Position numbers and translations under genes: made by a program | In this document: piece by piece, positions 40,836 through 49,456 of the stretch | How positions within the stretch are numbered: position 1 is the stretch's first letter | Layout of the letters: each line of letters opens with the position of its first letter | DNA from: Glutamicibacter halophytocola | GTDB taxonomy: Bacteria > Actinomycetota > Actinomycetes > Actinomycetales > Micrococcaceae | Length of the DNA: 64,000 bases | Assembly: GCF_001302565.1 (NCBI RefSeq) | Contig: NZ_CP012750.1 | Location: 3,038,001-3,102,000, forward strand | Direction of reading: 5' to 3' | The notes under the pieces: model-generated | What the model saw: the letters and a program-made list of their open reading frames with translations, nothing else | What the model was told of the DNA's origin: nothing | The model's database searches: none

Positions 40836-42359
40836 TTACTTGAGCAATTTATAGGTCTTGATGGTTTCACCCTTGAAGAAGGCTGGCTGGGTGATCCTCA
40901 TGTAGATCATCACCACCACGCCCAGCAGGAGCACGCCGACACCCAGGATGAACACCATTCCCACTCCCCCGATATTCGAGCCGGATCCGTAGTCCGGATT
41001 CATGGATTCAAAGGCAGTGGCAAAGAACATCACCAGAAGGACCACTCCGCCAATCAGCGGCGCCAGGAACTTGAAGATGATATTCCTTGGACTGGCAAAA
41101 AGTTCCCCGCGGAAGTACCAGACGCAGGCCAAGGCAGTCAGCCCGTAGTAGAAGCAGATCATCAGGCCCAGCGCAGTGATGGTGTCCCACAGCGCGTTCT
41201 CGGAGATCAGGCGAGTTATCACGTAGAAGGCCGCTGCTGCCACGGCGGAGGCCACTGTGGCCACCGTTGGGGACATGAAGCGAGGAGAGATCTTCGCGAA
41301 GCTCGATGGCAGCGCTTTGTAGTAGCCCATGGCCAGTAGGGTGCGGGCCGGGGAGACCATGGTCGACTGCAGCGAGGCGGCCGAGGAAGACAGGATAGCC
41401 AAGGACATCAGCAGGGCCAGCGGACCCATGACCGGGCCGGAGAGCACCGCGAAGATGGATTCCTGGTTATCAGGGTTTCCGGCGCCAAGGCCGGTGGTTC
41501 CCACTCCTGCCCAGTAGAGCACACCGGTGGCCACCGCCAGGTACAGGGCGATGATGATCAGTACCGTCCATGTCGCGCCGCGGCCCGGGACCTTCTTTGG
41601 GTCGGTGGTCTCCTCGTTCATGGTCAAGGTGACATCCCAGCCCCAGAAAACGAAAATTGACAGCGAGATGCCCGCGGCGAAGGCCGAGAAGCTCTCGATG
41701 CCTGCCGGGTTGAACATCGCCAGGGTAATGGGGGTCTGGTCAAAGGGGTGGTTCGAGCTGAAGGCCATGATGGCGAACAGCAGCAGTACGCCTACTTGGA
41801 AGCCCACCAGCACGTACTGGAATACCTTGGTGGCGTTCATTCCGCGGTAGGAAATATAGGCCGCGATGGCGATGAACACCAAGGTGGTCGGGATGTTGAT
41901 CCACAGGTTGGCGGTCAGCTCTGCGATCCAGTCCTGCCCGGTGAGCTGGGCGAGGAGGATGTAGAAGAAGTCCACCGCTACGGCAGCCAGGTTGGAGAGC
42001 ACGATCACCGTCGCGGCGATCAGCCCCCAGCCGCCCATCCAGCCGATCATCGGCCCAAAGGCGCGGGTGGCCCAGGTGAAGGAGGTGCCGGAGTCCGGCA
42101 TGGCATTGTTCAGTTCACGGTACCCCAGGGCCACAAGCAGCATCGGAATGAAGCCGGCGATCAAGATGGCAGGCAGGCCGGTGCCCACCTCGGCTACGGT
42201 GGCTCCCAGGCCCGCAGTCAACGTGTAAGCCGGCGCAATGCAGGAGATGCCGATGACAACAAGTCCCATGACACCAACGGTGCCTTTGGACAGACCCTTT
42301 TCATGCAGTCCCGAAACACTTTGTTCGGGAGGGTTATCCTGCCTCAATTCTTGTGACAT
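40836..42359 (-). CDS. APC-family amino acid/polyamine permease
   Basis: 507 residues with about twelve membrane segments. GVMGLVVIGISCIAPAYTLT and PDSGTSFTWATRAFGPMIGWMGGW are the conserved first helix and helix-3 region of APC transporters. It is third after putrescine oxidase and a Usp gene on the same strand, so putrescine or a related amine is the likely substrate. The position behind a TetR-type regulator suggests inducible uptake. Confidence 0.85.
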   Translation of the reverse strand: MSQELRQDNPPEQSVSGLHEKGLSKGTVGVMGLVVIGISCIAPAYTLTAGLGATVAEVGTGLPAILIAGFIPMLLVALGYRELNNAMPDSGTSFTWATRAFGPMIGWMGGWGLIAATVIVLSNLAAVAVDFFYILLAQLTGQDWIAELTANLWINIPTTLVFIAIAAYISYRGMNATKVFQYVLVGFQVGVLLLFAIMAFSSNHPFDQTPITLAMFNPAGIESFSAFAAGISLSIFVFWGWDVTLTMNEETTDPKKVPGRGATWTVLIIIALYLAVATGVLYWAGVGTTGLGAGNPDNQESIFAVLSGPVMGPLALLMSLAILSSSAASLQSTMVSPARTLLAMGYYKALPSSFAKISPRFMSPTVATVASAVAAAAFYVITRLISENALWDTITALGLMICFYYGLTALACVWYFRGELFASPRNIIFKFLAPLIGGVVLLVMFFATAFESMNPDYGSGSNIGGVGMVFILGVGVLLLGVVVMIYMRITQPAFFKGETIKTYKLLK

Positions 42360-42430
42360 TTGAAAACTACCTTTGCGGTGGCGCGGCTCTACGTTGAACC
42401 GCTTAAATCAGCGAGCGTTTATCGGTCTTT

Positions 42431-43303
42431 CTACCGTGTGGTATCCAGAGTGGGAATGACACCAATGGGCACATTCAGTTTGCCCAGGATGCGCTGTGCC
42501 TTGGGGCCGATGAACAGCCTGCGGTGCGCCGCCAGCCGAGCGGACCCCAGCAGTGCAAGGTCTCCGGGCTGCCATGGCAGCTGGGCTGCGGCATCGTCGA
42601 TGCTGCTGCCGGAAACCACCTCGATCTGCGCATCGATGCCCAGATCAGCAGTGACTCCACCCAGATACTGACGGATATTCTGCGCATGCGCATCCAGCTG
42701 CTCCGCGGTTCCTGCGAGCTCCTTGTGGGCCACCAAGGTGGCCACGCGCAGTTTGGCGTTGCGGGCCTCTGCGATGCGTGCTGAGAGATCGATAACCGCG
42801 CGGGCGCCGGGGCGGTCGCCCACGAAGCAGGTCAGCCGGGTGACCTGTCCACTAGCGCTGCGCAGAGACTGAAGCGAGGCCGGCGACGACATGAACACCG
42901 GCAGCGGGGAGGAATGCAGCAACGCATTGGCGATGTGGCCGGGCATGAAGAAGCCGCCCACATGGCGTTTTCGTCCGCCCAGCACAATGCCGTGAGCGCC
43001 GAATTCCTGGCCGAGGTCAATCAGGCCCTCGGCTATGGATGGCACCGATCGGGCCACCACGGAGGCCTGGATCCCGGCAGGGACCAGCGCCAGCGCGCCG
43101 GCTGCCCAGGCGTCCACTTGGGCGGAGAGGATGGATTCATATCCATGGTCCCCTCCCGGGTAGATGGCGCTGAAGGGCGTGGCGGCCGGGAGCACAATTG
43201 CGATCTGCAAGGATGCTTCCACAGTTCCGGCCACCACTGCGCTGGCCAATTCAATGGCCTCGGCGCCGCGTTCGTCGGCGGTATAACCTACTAGCAGCTT
43301 CAT
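42431..43303 (-). CDS. Tandem universal stress protein (Usp)
   Basis: 290 residues holding two Usp domains. Domain 1 begins KLLVGYTADERGAEAIELA and has the ATP-binding-like GIVLGGRKRHVGGFFMPGHIANALL followed by SPLPVF; domain 2 begins LTCFVGDRPGARAVIDLSA and ends LNVPIGVIPT. Its stop is 3 bp from puo on one side and its partner permease follows after 71 bp, so it belongs to the polyamine operon. Usp genes next to permeases are common and may tune transport. Confidence 0.85.
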   Translation of the reverse strand: MKLLVGYTADERGAEAIELASAVVAGTVEASLQIAIVLPAATPFSAIYPGGDHGYESILSAQVDAWAAGALALVPAGIQASVVARSVPSIAEGLIDLGQEFGAHGIVLGGRKRHVGGFFMPGHIANALLHSSPLPVFMSSPASLQSLRSASGQVTRLTCFVGDRPGARAVIDLSARIAEARNAKLRVATLVAHKELAGTAEQLDAHAQNIRQYLGGVTADLGIDAQIEVVSGSSIDDAAAQLPWQPGDLALLGSARLAAHRRLFIGPKAQRILGKLNVPIGVIPTLDTTR

Positions 43304-43306
43304 GGT

Positions 43307-44728
43307 CTAGGCGTGAGCTTTTTCGGTCAGGCTTGCGACGCCATCGTAGGACTCGTCGTAGTTGGTCCCGTCCAGTTCGGCCAGGATGCGCGCGGCATTG
43401 CGGCGGCCCATGCGCACCGCGCCATCCACGTGCTGGAAGCCTTCTCCTGCCAAGTCCGAGGAGCTGAAGTAGATCGGGCCGACATTGTCGTTCTGGGTCG
43501 GGCCGAAACGGTGCAAGCCACCCAGGTCGTAGCTGGTGGCGTAAGCGCCGCGGGTCCACTCTTCGGAGCCGAAGTCGGAGAGGTAGAAGACCTTTGGATC
43601 CAAGGTCTTCTCGCCCAGAAACTCGGCCATGGCCTTCAGGACAACTTCCTTGCGCTCTTCGTCCGAGTCGAGCGACCAGACCTTGTCTGCCTCTACGTCG
43701 GAGATGAAGCCAACCAGGGTGCCGGTCTCTTCACCGTCGAAAGTGTTGTCGTAGAGTTCCTGGACCAGATGATTCGGGCCAAAGCAGGTGCCGGACAGGC
43801 CTTCTTCACGCCAGAATGGGGTGTCGTAGACTGCGTGCACCTTGATGACCAGTCCCATGGACTGGTGCTGATGGGTGACCTGCTGCCAACGGGGCAGCGG
43901 CGGGAAGTAGGAGATGCGGCTGTACAGGTTCGGCGGCACTGCCAGCACGGCCTTCTTGGCCTTCACAGTGACGTCTGCCCCATGGGCCACGACGCCTTCA
44001 TCGCTCCACTCCAGCTTCAGCACCGGGTTCTCCAGGAACAGCGTGTCTTCTGGCAGCCGGGCCGCAACGGCTTTGGAAACACCCTGCATAGTGCTCTTCA
44101 TGCGGCGGTCAAGGATGAAGTCTTCATCAACCAGGTTGTCGAAGGATCCTGCCGAGGAGGCCATCAGCACTGCTTGCAGCGCGGAGAAGGCGTGGGCCGG
44201 CTTGGTGAGCATGCCGCCGGCAATGAACAGCCCCACGTTATTGCAAGCCAGCTCGTCGTTCGAGTTCTGGCGCAGGAAGTGGTAGAAGGAAATGGTGTCC
44301 AGTTCGGCAGCGCGCGGGTGCTCCCATGGCTTGTCCGGGTCCATCTGCGCGGCCAGCTGGTTCATCAGCTCGATCAGCTTGTTCATTTCCGCCACGGTGG
44401 ATTCAGCCACAGGGAAGTCCTCGCCCTCATAGACGATCGCTTCGCCCGCTTCGGTGCGGTAGACGCTCTTGCCCTGCTTGTAGCGTTCGAAGGTCTCAAT
44501 GCCCAGCTCTTCGATCAGCGAATAGAGGCCCGTCTGGTCCGGGCTGATCCACTGGCCTCCGATTTCGATGGTAGCGCCATCCATCTGCTCGGTCCAGGTG
44601 CGGCCGCCCACGCGGTCGCGGGCTTCGAGTACGGCGACGGTCTTGCCCGCCTTGCTCAGTTCGTAGGCTGCGGTCAGCCCCGATGGGCCGGCACCAATGA
44701 CTACTACGTCGCGTTCCAGATGTTCCAT
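43307..44728 (-). CDS. puo: Putrescine oxidase (flavin amine oxidase)
   Basis: 473 residues. The FAD-binding motif VVVIGAGPSGLTAAYELSKA is at residues ~8-27, followed by RDRVGGRTWTEQ, GGQWISPDQTGLYSLIEELG and, near the end, a second flavin contact (EGFQHVDGAVRMGRRNA). The sequence matches actinobacterial putrescine oxidases, which turn putrescine to 4-aminobutanal with H2O2. GGGAG lies six bases before ATG 44728. It is the first gene of the operon, divergent from a TetR gene with a palindrome between. Confidence 0.9.
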   Translation of the reverse strand: MEHLERDVVVIGAGPSGLTAAYELSKAGKTVAVLEARDRVGGRTWTEQMDGATIEIGGQWISPDQTGLYSLIEELGIETFERYKQGKSVYRTEAGEAIVYEGEDFPVAESTVAEMNKLIELMNQLAAQMDPDKPWEHPRAAELDTISFYHFLRQNSNDELACNNVGLFIAGGMLTKPAHAFSALQAVLMASSAGSFDNLVDEDFILDRRMKSTMQGVSKAVAARLPEDTLFLENPVLKLEWSDEGVVAHGADVTVKAKKAVLAVPPNLYSRISYFPPLPRWQQVTHQHQSMGLVIKVHAVYDTPFWREEGLSGTCFGPNHLVQELYDNTFDGEETGTLVGFISDVEADKVWSLDSDEERKEVVLKAMAEFLGEKTLDPKVFYLSDFGSEEWTRGAYATSYDLGGLHRFGPTQNDNVGPIYFSSSDLAGEGFQHVDGAVRMGRRNAARILAELDGTNYDESYDGVASLTEKAHA

Positions 44729-44749
44729 GAACAGCTCCCTCAAACAATA

Positions 44750-44768
44750 AAATGAATTCAGTTCATTT
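44750..44768. promoter_or_regulatory. Palindromic operator between puo and its TetR regulator
   Basis: AAATGAA-TTCAG-TTCATTT forms a 7-bp inverted repeat in the 106-bp divergent gap. A TetR-family dimer bound here could repress both genes. Confidence 0.65.
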
Positions 44769-44834
44769 ACTTGTCATATAGCATAGGGGAAGAACATCGA
44801 CTTGTGAAGCAACCCACGTCAGGAAGTGAAACGC

Positions 44835-45488
44835 ATGACCGAATCGGGCACCCGGCGCGCTGGCAGACCGCGCAAAGCGGTACTCACTCGCGAACGCATC
44901 ACCGCGAACGCGCTAGAACTGGTTTCCGACAGCGGGTACGAGTCCCTGACCATGCAGCGTCTGGCCAAGTCACTGGGGGTCTCGCCGTCGGCCCTGTACA
45001 ACCACGTGGACTCAAAACATGATTTGATGCAGTGGATCCAGGAATTGGTCATGACCGATATCGACACCACAATTTTTGATGCCGAACCGCTCAAGGAAGC
45101 CCTGGTGCATTGGGCGACGAGCTACCGCGATGTGTTCGCCCGCCACATCCCCTTGATCCCGATCATCGCGGTGCTTCCGGTCTCGGATTCCCCGCGCACC
45201 CTCGGCATGTACGAGCGGGTCGCCGAGGCGCTGAAAGACTACGGCCTGGCTGAAAACGAGATCATTCCGACCATCGTTGCCTTGGAATCATTCATCTTCG
45301 GCTCCGCAATGGACACCGCGGCACCGCACGATATTTTTGATACGACGAACCACACGGACCTCACCCCGCACTTCACCCAGGCTGTGGCGGCGCAACGAAA
45401 AACGCAGATCAATACCAGCGACGATTCTTTCCAGCGAGGACTATCGGCCATGATTGCCGGCCTGCTGGGCACCGGCAGCGCATCATGA
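44835..45488 (+). CDS. TetR-family regulator of the polyamine operon
   Basis: 217 residues. The N-terminal helix-turn-helix is clear (TRERITANALELVSDSGYES, MQRLAKSLGVSPSALYNHVDSKHDL); the C-terminal domain is TetR-like with a ligand pocket of unknown specificity. ATG 44835 with AGGAAG eight bases upstream is chosen over GTG 44826. It overlaps lapA by four bases. Confidence 0.88.
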   Translation: MTESGTRRAGRPRKAVLTRERITANALELVSDSGYESLTMQRLAKSLGVSPSALYNHVDSKHDLMQWIQELVMTDIDTTIFDAEPLKEALVHWATSYRDVFARHIPLIPIIAVLPVSDSPRTLGMYERVAEALKDYGLAENEIIPTIVALESFIFGSAMDTAAPHDIFDTTNHTDLTPHFTQAVAAQRKTQINTSDDSFQRGLSAMIAGLLGTGSAS

Positions 45489-45706
45489 GTGAAGAGGATC
45501 GCAAGCCACGGCGCATCGCATTGAATCCGCGGCAGTGGGCGGCCGTCGCCCTGGTGGTCGTTGCGCTGGTTTTCATCCTGCAGAATCTGACCTACGTGCG
45601 CGTGGAGTTCTTCCTCATCCACACAGCTGCGCCGCTCTGGCTGGTCCTGCTGGTGACCCTGGCGGCAGGCTACGCCATTGGCTGGTTCTCAAAACGACGG
45701 GACTAG
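45485..45706 (+). CDS. LapA-family (DUF1049) small membrane protein
   Basis: 73 residues with two helices (WAAVALVVVALVFILQNL and APLWLVLLVTLAAGYAIGWF) and the FILQN...V.FF..........LL motif of the LapA/DUF1049 family, whose members in E. coli take part in envelope regulation. Here it is translationally coupled to the TetR gene (ATGA). Confidence 0.82.
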   Translation: MSEEDRKPRRIALNPRQWAAVALVVVALVFILQNLTYVRVEFFLIHTAAPLWLVLLVTLAAGYAIGWFSKRRD

Positions 45707-45891
45707 TCGCCCAAGATGGCCCATTCCCCGACTTCTTCATTCTGCGAGTCGTAGACATCCTCTTGGGCGCCGGGTTCCAGCGGGTACATGGCCACGCGCT
45801 GCGACCAGTCGCTCAAGATGCGCTGGAGCTCCTCCATCGGCTTGAGCTGCATGTTCTCAGTATCAAAATTGACTTCCAAAACAAAACGCAT
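45703..45891 (-). CDS. Small hypothetical protein
   Basis: 62 residues, MRFVLEVNFDTENMQLKPME at the N-terminus and an acidic C-terminus (QNEEVGEWAILGD). AGGAG lies exactly six bases before the ATG, which supports a real gene despite its size. It has no membrane segment and no known domain. Its 3' end overlaps the convergent lapA stop by four bases. Confidence 0.6.
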   Translation of the reverse strand: MRFVLEVNFDTENMQLKPMEELQRILSDWSQRVAMYPLEPGAQEDVYDSQNEEVGEWAILGD

Positions 45892-45997
45892 GGCCCGCTC
45901 CTAGTTCTTCCGGTTGCCGCCATCCTATGCCCGAGCCCGAGGAAAAACGAGAGTTATTGATAGCGCGCCGTCGCGAAAGTTCTATGGGAGCAGAGAG

Positions 45998-46037
45998 AAA
46001 AATAGCGAGCACCCAAGGAGCCTTGGATTCTCGCTAT
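45998..46037 (-). terminator. Intrinsic terminator after the 46057-46428 gene
   Basis: Stems ATAGCGAG/CTCGCTAT (46002-46009 with 46030-46037) and CCAAGG/CCTTGG (46013-46018 with 46021-46026) stack. On the reverse strand they are followed by a T run (A's at 45998-46002). Confidence 0.85.
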
Positions 46038-46056
46038 CGGAAGGTGCAGCAGGCAG

Positions 46057-46428
46057 CTACTGGACGCCACCCATGTAGGCCAATGACTGGAGCGCTTCAT
46101 TGCCGCCCACCTTGTACAGGGCCAAGACCAGGCCACCAAAGACGATCCCCATGACGGCGCTGAAGCCCAAGGAGATCTTGATCAGGGAGCGCACTTCACC
46201 GCGGCTGACTTCAGCTTCGTCGTTGAGGTACTTTGCAGCGCCCTGGCTGAAGCTCGCGGCAGGGGTCAGCACCCCAGCGGAGACAGCCAAGAGGTTCGAA
46301 GCAGAATCGGTCTGGCCATCGCGCAGGAAGGCAATGGTTTCCCGGTTCTTACGATCCTGGCGAAGCTTCACGATGTTGGCGCCATGGCGCGCCAAGAGAA
46401 TATCTTCACCGAGTGGGATCGTTGCCAT
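46057..46428 (-). CDS. Hypothetical protein with C-terminal membrane helix
   Basis: 123 residues. AGGAG seven bases upstream selects ATG 46428 (MATIPLGEDI). A polar, charged N-terminal half (LRQDRKNRETIAFLRDGQTD) and a mixed middle (LLAVSAGVLTPAASFS) are followed by one long helix, IKISLGFSAVMGIVFGGLVLALY, near the end. The terminator behind it supports a single-gene unit. No family recognised. Confidence 0.65.
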   Translation of the reverse strand: MATIPLGEDILLARHGANIVKLRQDRKNRETIAFLRDGQTDSASNLLAVSAGVLTPAASFSQGAAKYLNDEAEVSRGEVRSLIKISLGFSAVMGIVFGGLVLALYKVGGNEALQSLAYMGGVQ

Positions 46429-46641
46429 TGCTTTGCTCCTCATTAAAATCCATCACGTATTTCCAGCACTTACAATCATTTCTGAAACGTTTTATCGCCG
46501 GAACCCTTTTGTCGAGAACCACACACGCTTTTGTGATGCAATCCGCATGATTCTGGGGCAAAATCGACCTTTCAGGTGACGGGGAGCATAGCCAAAAGCA
46601 AAAAATCTCCTGCTCAAGCATTCGAATTTGGGCATAGCAAA

Positions 46642-46671
46642 ACCCCGGGGCAAAAAAATTCGCCCCGGGGT
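46642..46671 (-). terminator. Hairpin after the small membrane protein gene 46695-46940
   Basis: ACCCCGGGGC (46642-46651) pairs with GCCCCGGGGT (46662-46671) around a ten-base A-rich loop; on the reverse strand a short T tract follows. Confidence 0.75.
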
Positions 46672-46694
46672 CATTTCACTGCACTTGAAAACGC

Positions 46695-46940
46695 CTAGGC
46701 AGTTTTCAAATCGTTGTTCTTGTTCTTTTGCTGGCGCTTGGCCTCGCGGATCTGAATACTCAGATCCTGGTTCGACAGATCTTCCGGTGAAGCGACACCG
46801 TACTTGCGGGCCTTGACTACCAAGGCTTGGCGAATTTCTGCTTGGTGGTCTCGCTTGTAGCGGATCACCATCATGACGCTGACGATTGCCAAAACAATCA
46901 GGGTCACCACTGCGGTAAGAATCGTAGTTTCCAAATTCAT
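46695..46940 (-). CDS. Small membrane-anchored hypothetical protein
   Basis: 81 residues: one N-terminal helix (LTAVVTLIVLAIVSVMMVIRY) and a charged cytoplasmic tail with many Lys, Arg and Gln (REAKRQQKNKNNDLK). No known domain. A hairpin 24 bp after the stop supports it as a real gene. Confidence 0.6.
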   Translation of the reverse strand: MNLETTILTAVVTLIVLAIVSVMMVIRYKRDHQAEIRQALVVKARKYGVASPEDLSNQDLSIQIREAKRQQKNKNNDLKTA

Positions 46941-47141
46941 CGTCTTCTCGACCTCCCCATCTGTATAGTCCCTGCTGCGCTCTGCCCTATTGGTTTTGCC
47001 GGAGAATACGATTCAACGGCCAAGGGTTCACAGCATTGCTAAGAGAAGAACATCAAGTTTAGCATATTTCTTCGAAGAATGCCCGCGGGTATCGCTGACT
47101 CCTACGATAAAAATCGGCTTCAAAGCCATCTGTCACTGAGC

Positions 47142-47630
47142 CTAGAATTCACCCTGGCCCTGGCCGTGCTCGAAGACCAGAGACGTTTGAGTTGTTGCGA
47201 CTGCAGGATTCGCAGAGAGGTTATCAAGGACGAACTGCCGGACATCGGCGGAGTTGCGGACTGCCACATGCAAGACGAAATCATCAGCGCCACCGAGAAA
47301 AAACAGCTGCTGCACTCCCGGCTTGGTTTTCATCTCATTGGCGAAATTTGCCATGAGGTGGCGTGCGCCAGGCCGGATCTTGACGAAGATCAGCGCTTCG
47401 AGCTCGCGCCCCAGAACCTGTGGATCCACCTCGATGGTGAACCGGGAAATCACGCCGGAATCACGCAAGGCGTTCAGGCGTGCCAGACAGGTGGACGCGG
47501 CAATCCCCAGCTCTTCGGCCAGTGAATTATTGGTCCGTCGAGAATTCTTGCTGAGCAACGCCAACAGCCTGCGGTCGATCTCATCGAGTTGCACGGTGCG
47601 GTTCTCGCGCTTCGATAGATTCAACGACAT
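47142..47630 (-). CDS. Lrp/AsnC-family transcriptional regulator
   Basis: 162 residues. Helix-turn-helix: LDEIDRRLLALLSKNSRRTN, LGIAASTCLARLNALRDSGV; RAM domain: ALIFVKIRPGARHLMANFAN, VQQLFFLGGADDFVLHVAVRNSADV. It lies downstream of the DedA/MFS/Rieske gene run but 54 bp away, so co-transcription is possible. It is distinct from the Lrp protein at 38663. Confidence 0.88.
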   Translation of the reverse strand: MSLNLSKRENRTVQLDEIDRRLLALLSKNSRRTNNSLAEELGIAASTCLARLNALRDSGVISRFTIEVDPQVLGRELEALIFVKIRPGARHLMANFANEMKTKPGVQQLFFLGGADDFVLHVAVRNSADVRQFVLDNLSANPAVATTQTSLVFEHGQGQGEF

Positions 47631-47684
47631 GGCGCCGCACCTGCTCTCTGGTATCGAGGATCGCTGAAATCATCATACGACCGT

Positions 47685-48197
47685 TCAGCAATTGATTTCG
47701 GAATTCTCCGGCTCCGGGTTGCCCCTGGCCGCTTGCTTTCGAATTCTCATTCGTAGCACGGCAAGAACCACAGCACCCACGGCGAGCAGCCCTGCCACAA
47801 CCCATGGCCAATCCAGTGCCAGCCAGGCGTAGAACACGGCCATGCCCACGGTGGTGTAGATCAAGGACCACAGCAGCGCTCCCAGCGCCACCGCCGGCAG
47901 GTACCGCCGCAGTGGCATTCGGCTGATGCCAGCAGAGGCATTGACCGCGCTTTGGATTCCGATGGTGAGGAAACTCAGCGGCACCGCAAACACGCCCCAA
48001 CGGCCAATGAACTTCTGCGCCCTGCGGTAAACGGCGCCCTGCAGATGCCTCTGGAAGCGGGTCCGCTCGACACCCTTGGCGATCCCCCGGCCTACCCAGT
48101 AAGTGGCATTCCCCCGGGCCAAGGCGCCGAGGAAAAAGGCAATGAACGTCACGCCAAAAGGCGCGTCGTTGATCAGCCAGGAAACCGTCTGCGCCAT
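47685..48197 (-). CDS. DedA/VTT-family membrane protein
   Basis: 170 residues with four or five hydrophobic segments. FFLGALARGNATYWVGRGIAKG at the N-terminus, and FIGRWGVFAVPLSFLTIGIQSAVNASAGISRMPLRRY with its re-entrant-loop Gly/Pro pattern, fit the DedA/VTT fold, whose members move lipids such as undecaprenyl phosphate. It is short for DedA (about 200 is usual). ATG 48197 starts three bases past the MFS stop, so it ends this operon. Confidence 0.75.
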   Translation of the reverse strand: MAQTVSWLINDAPFGVTFIAFFLGALARGNATYWVGRGIAKGVERTRFQRHLQGAVYRRAQKFIGRWGVFAVPLSFLTIGIQSAVNASAGISRMPLRRYLPAVALGALLWSLIYTTVGMAVFYAWLALDWPWVVAGLLAVGAVVLAVLRMRIRKQAARGNPEPENSEINC

Positions 48198-48199
48198 GG

Positions 48200-49456
48200 T
48201 TATGGAACGCTCTTGATCTTGCGGACCAGCACCGCGCCAAGCAAGCTCACGACAACCGAGCACAGAAACAGCGTCGGGTACCCGCCCAGCCATGTCACAG
48301 CCAGCCATGCCACCAGCGGGGCGACCACCTGGGGCAGCGAATTAGCGATGTTGATCATGCCCAGATCCTTGCCTCGTGAATCTGCGGTAGGCAATACCTG
48401 CGTCAGCAGCGCAAAGTCCACGGCGAGATAGGCGCCGAATCCGATGCCCAAAAGCACGGCAGCGATGATGGCCATGGCGAATGTCGTGGACAAGGCCATG
48501 ACTCCGGCGGCGCAGGCGACGATCACCGATGACATCATGACGTACTTCTTGCGCCGGCCATCGCGATCCGACAGCTTGCCAGAGATGACCGAGGAGAAAA
48601 TCACGCAGAAGGCGTAGATCGCCGTCAGCACCAGCACGCCTTGGGCGGGATTGGGATGCCCGATGGCGTCTTGCAGGAAGTACAACAGGTACACCAAGCA
48701 CAGCTGGCTGCCCAGATACAGGAGGAATCGGGTCAGCCAAGCCCACCCGAAGTCCTTGTGCTTGACCGGATCGATCCAGAAGCTCTGCAGGAACTGCAAG
48801 GCGCTCAGCGGCTCCAGCGTCCCCTTGGGCAGTGGCGTATCCTGGCGCATCAGCACAAACGGCACGGCGCAGATGGCTACAGCCAAGGCAACCAGCGCAT
48901 ATCCGAAGACCAGGTTGCCCGCGGCAACCATGCCGATCACCGCGCCAATCAGTGAACCGCAGGTCTGGCCGAGCGCCACCAGCCCGCCGACCACGCCGCG
49001 CTGTTCCACCGGGACCCGGTCCGGGATCGCGGCGAAGATGGCTGCTACCGCCGCATTTCCGGCCGCCTGCATCAGTGCCCAGCCCAGCACCAGCAGGCCC
49101 ACGGTGTGCGCGGTCGACATCAGCAACAGGGCCAGCGCACCGCAGATGGTTCCGCAGAAAACCCACGGGATGCGGCGCCCGAACTTCGAGGTGCTGCGAT
49201 CGCTGAGCGCGCCAAAGAGCGGATTCGCCACCAGGGAGACTGCCGCGCCGACACCGGTCACCAAGGAAAGGATGGCACCCTTCTGGCTGGCATCAAGCTG
49301 CTCAGCGTGCAGGCCGAGCAGCACCTGGATCGGCGCAAAAAAGCCGACGTTGATGCCGATGTGAACGGTGACCACCGCGGCAATCCATCCGCGGCTGACC
49401 CGCCGGGTGGGCACCTGCAAGGCCAGTGGCATCTTCGCGGGTTCGGCTGTGCTCAT
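48200..49456 (-). CDS. MFS transporter
   Basis: 418 residues, twelve membrane segments. NPLFGALSDRSTSKFGRRIPW is the loop 2-3 motif; the repeat SGKLSDRDGRRKKYV is in the second half. The double Asp-Arg-x-Gly-Arg pattern is reminiscent of sugar/glycoside porters. It overlaps the reductase gene by four bases, so its substrate is likely something handled by the Rieske/reductase pair, but this is inference. Confidence 0.85.
   Translation of the reverse strand: MSTAEPAKMPLALQVPTRRVSRGWIAAVVTVHIGINVGFFAPIQVLLGLHAEQLDASQKGAILSLVTGVGAAVSLVANPLFGALSDRSTSKFGRRIPWVFCGTICGALALLLMSTAHTVGLLVLGWALMQAAGNAAVAAIFAAIPDRVPVEQRGVVGGLVALGQTCGSLIGAVIGMVAAGNLVFGYALVALAVAICAVPFVLMRQDTPLPKGTLEPLSALQFLQSFWIDPVKHKDFGWAWLTRFLLYLGSQLCLVYLLYFLQDAIGHPNPAQGVLVLTAIYAFCVIFSSVISGKLSDRDGRRKKYVMMSSVIVACAAGVMALSTTFAMAIIAAVLLGIGFGAYLAVDFALLTQVLPTADSRGKDLGMINIANSLPQVVAPLVAWLAVTWLGGYPTLFLCSVVVSLLGAVLVRKIKSVP

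Noticed and set aside
43313..44755. 480-codon forward frame opposite putrescine oxidase
   Set aside because: The reverse-strand gene has a full FAD motif and family match; the forward frame is a by-product of codon bias.
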